In this document: in pieces, positions 62,920-64,000 of the stretch
How the letters are laid out: each line of letters starts with the position of its first letter
How positions within the stretch are numbered: position 1 is the stretch's first letter
Assembly (NCBI RefSeq): GCF_000367365.1
Contig: NZ_BARF01000025.1
Span: 124,001-188,000 of the forward strand
Direction: 5' to 3'
Length of the DNA: 64,000 nucleotides
From: Streptomyces prunicolor NBRC 13075
Lineage (GTDB): Bacteria > Actinomycetota > Actinomycetes > Streptomycetales > Streptomycetaceae
Notes under the pieces: model-generated
What the model was told of the DNA's origin: nothing
The model's input: the letters and a program-made list of their open reading frames with translations, nothing else
The model's database searches: none
Program-made: the position numbers and the translations under genes

Positions 62920-63810
62920 CTACTCGACGACATGGAAGTTGGCCCGCTCCCGGATGACCGGATAGCCGACCTTGGCGAAGTGCGCGGCCATCGGAAAGTT
63001 GCCCTGGTCCGTGGCAGCGGCGATGAACTCGGCGCCGCGCTCGACGAGGTAGTGGGTGCACTCGGCCAGCAGGTCGCGGGCATAGCCGTGGCCGCGCTGT
63101 TCCGGTACGACTCCGATGAAGCCGATGCAGGGGCCCGACGGATTGTGGGCCGGGATGTGGATGCCCACGAGGTCTCCCTCGGGGGTGCGGGCGACCTGCC
63201 ACCACTCGCGCGGGGACGGGCACCAGCGGAAGAAGTCGATCTCCTCCTGTGCGGCCTTCTCAACTCCCCCTTGCCGGATGGCCAGTTGGGCGTGGGCGTC
63301 GAGGGTGACGGAGTGGATACGGCGGATGGCGTCGAAGAAGACGGCGTCGTCCGGTTCGGGGGCGAAGACGAGTCGTCCGGGGCGTTCGGGCAGGCCGCAC
63401 TCCGGGGTCCACCGGTAGATGAAACGCTCGACCAGGAGGTCGTATCCGGCCGCGCGCAGCGCGGTGAAGCGTGTCTCGGCGGCGGCGCGGAGCTCGGGGT
63501 TGTCGCGCCAGCCGGCGGGGAGGTTCAGTTCCGCGCCGACGCGCCAGGGTGCGGTGCGCAGGAGTTCGGCCCCCGCCTCCGCCTCGCCCTCGATCACGTC
63601 GAAGCAGTCGATGGTGAGGGGTTCGGTGTCGTTCGGGCCGCCCCACCAGGCGCCGCGTGCGACGACCGTGCCGTCGCGCAGTGCCACCCGCTGCCAGTCG
63701 GGCCGCCAGGTCGTCAGACGGTGCGCGGCTCGGGCGCCGAGGGAGTCGGGAAGGGTGTCGAAAAGATGGGCGTCGCTCTCGTCGAGCGCGCGGATGACCA
63801 GATCGGTCAT
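62920..63810 (-). CDS. GNAT-family N-acetyltransferase
   Basis: Acetyltransferase-like protein of 296 aa with two related halves. The C-terminal half has the acetyl-CoA loop VVPEQRGHGYARDLLAECTH preceded by SGPCIGFIGVV, and ends with AAHFAKVGYPVIRERANFHV. The N-terminal half (ARAAHRLTTWRPDWQRVALR, then APWRVGAELNLPAGWRDNPE) lacks a clear loop. The ATG with GGAGG upstream was chosen, 23 codons inside the longest frame. A possible leader peptide ORF lies 55 nt upstream. Substrate unknown. Confidence 0.9.
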   Translation of the reverse strand: MTDLVIRALDESDAHLFDTLPDSLGARAAHRLTTWRPDWQRVALRDGTVVARGAWWGGPNDTEPLTIDCFDVIEGEAEAGAELLRTAPWRVGAELNLPAGWRDNPELRAAAETRFTALRAAGYDLLVERFIYRWTPECGLPERPGRLVFAPEPDDAVFFDAIRRIHSVTLDAHAQLAIRQGGVEKAAQEEIDFFRWCPSPREWWQVARTPEGDLVGIHIPAHNPSGPCIGFIGVVPEQRGHGYARDLLAECTHYLVERGAEFIAAATDQGNFPMAAHFAKVGYPVIRERANFHVVE

Positions 63811-63865
63811 GGGTTTTCCTCCGGGAGGGGTACTGCGTGGAGCGCTCCCGGTCAGGTCCGTCGTG

Positions 63866-63913
63866 TCACGCCGGGTCAACGGGGAGGGAGCGCTGGGGTG
63901 TTGTGAACCTCAT
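63866..63913 (-). CDS. Possible leader peptide (15 aa)
   Basis: A 16-codon frame encoding MRFTTPQRSLPVDPA lies 55 nt upstream of the GNAT gene. It is preceded by AGGAGG at 8 nt, one of the strongest ribosome-binding sites in the window. Downstream, GGAGCGCTCC is self-complementary and could be part of a switch structure. Nothing further is visible between here and the end of the window. It may be a regulatory uORF or a chance frame. Confidence 0.35.
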   Translation of the reverse strand: MRFTTPQRSLPVDPA

Positions 63914-64000
63914 GGCACTCGCCTCCTTCCGCTGGTCTCAGGGCGTGCACGCACACACTAGGAGGTTGATCTCCCGCCCGTCCAACGTATTTTCGGACCG

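Overview
The window reads as chromosomal DNA of a Streptomyces-type actinomycete. GC is high throughout, third codon positions are almost always G or C, GTG starts are common, and several genes appear to be leaderless. Supporting content includes a GH18 chitinase behind a DasR-like site, SpoIIE phosphatases with an RsbW-like kinase, a DUF5133 protein, an LAETG cell-wall protein and an ATP-grasp RiPP precursor. No rRNA, tRNA, CRISPR array, transposase or integrase was seen, so this looks like accessory-rich chromosome rather than a mobile element. The species cannot be named from the sequence alone.

Layout. 1-5.2 kb: 3' end of a GH42 beta-galactosidase, a NarL-type two-component pair, an orphan solute-binding protein and a TetR regulator. 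5.3-12.7 kb: a DUF2218 protein, a permease behind a CsoR/CstR-like operator, the chitinase, a tandem-GNAT acetyltransferase, a marR-LLM oxidoreductase operon, and a divergent SpoIIE phosphatase / anti-sigma kinase pair. 12.7-16.1 kb: a UbiX/UbiD/subunit-D non-oxidative decarboxylase operon (vdcBCD type) with a divergent AraC regulator. 16.1-22.4 kb: a DUF402 protein, a cytochrome P450, a tandem array of degraded copies of a patatin gene's 3' end, the patatin gene with its TetR regulator, and an MFS exporter with a MarR regulator. 22.4-29 kb: an LAETG surface protein and an MFS / GH63-like / GH13 carbohydrate operon.

29-35.2 kb is the most coherent metabolic unit. Six minus-strand genes encode a GlnT-type ligase, three split glutamate-synthase-like subunits, a sarcosine-oxidase-like FAD enzyme and an XRE-cupin regulator. 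The order matches the methylamine/N-methylglutamate genes gmaS-mgsABC, with a single-chain FAD oxidase where a multisubunit dehydrogenase is usually expected. 35.4-41.8 kb: a frameshifted SDR gene, an FprA-type ferredoxin reductase behind an iron-box-like site, an ECF sigma factor with a DHFR-like neighbour, DUF1152 and DUF2306 proteins, and a 47-codon small ORF.

41.8-52.9 kb: two unrecognised proteins, a GH29 fucosidase with a convergent AraC gene, a DUF1232 membrane protein, a two-gene graspetide locus (precursor plus ATP-grasp ligase), a serine hydrolase, a PAS-GAF-SpoIIE phosphatase and a GlxA-like regulator. 52.9-64 kb: a DUF5133 protein, an ABC exporter, an aldo/keto reductase, an FBP-domain protein divergent from a TetR gene across a perfect palindrome, an SGNH hydrolase, a LysR regulator divergent from a two-gene SDR / beta-hydroxyacid-dehydrogenase operon, a Gfo/Idh/MocA oxidoreductase, a small unknown protein and a GNAT acetyltransferase behind a possible leader peptide.

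Most regulators sit beside their likely targets, and many of the intergenic gaps contain readable inverted repeats. At least nine genes have a -10-like hexamer 6-7 nt before the start codon and no Shine-Dalgarno sequence.
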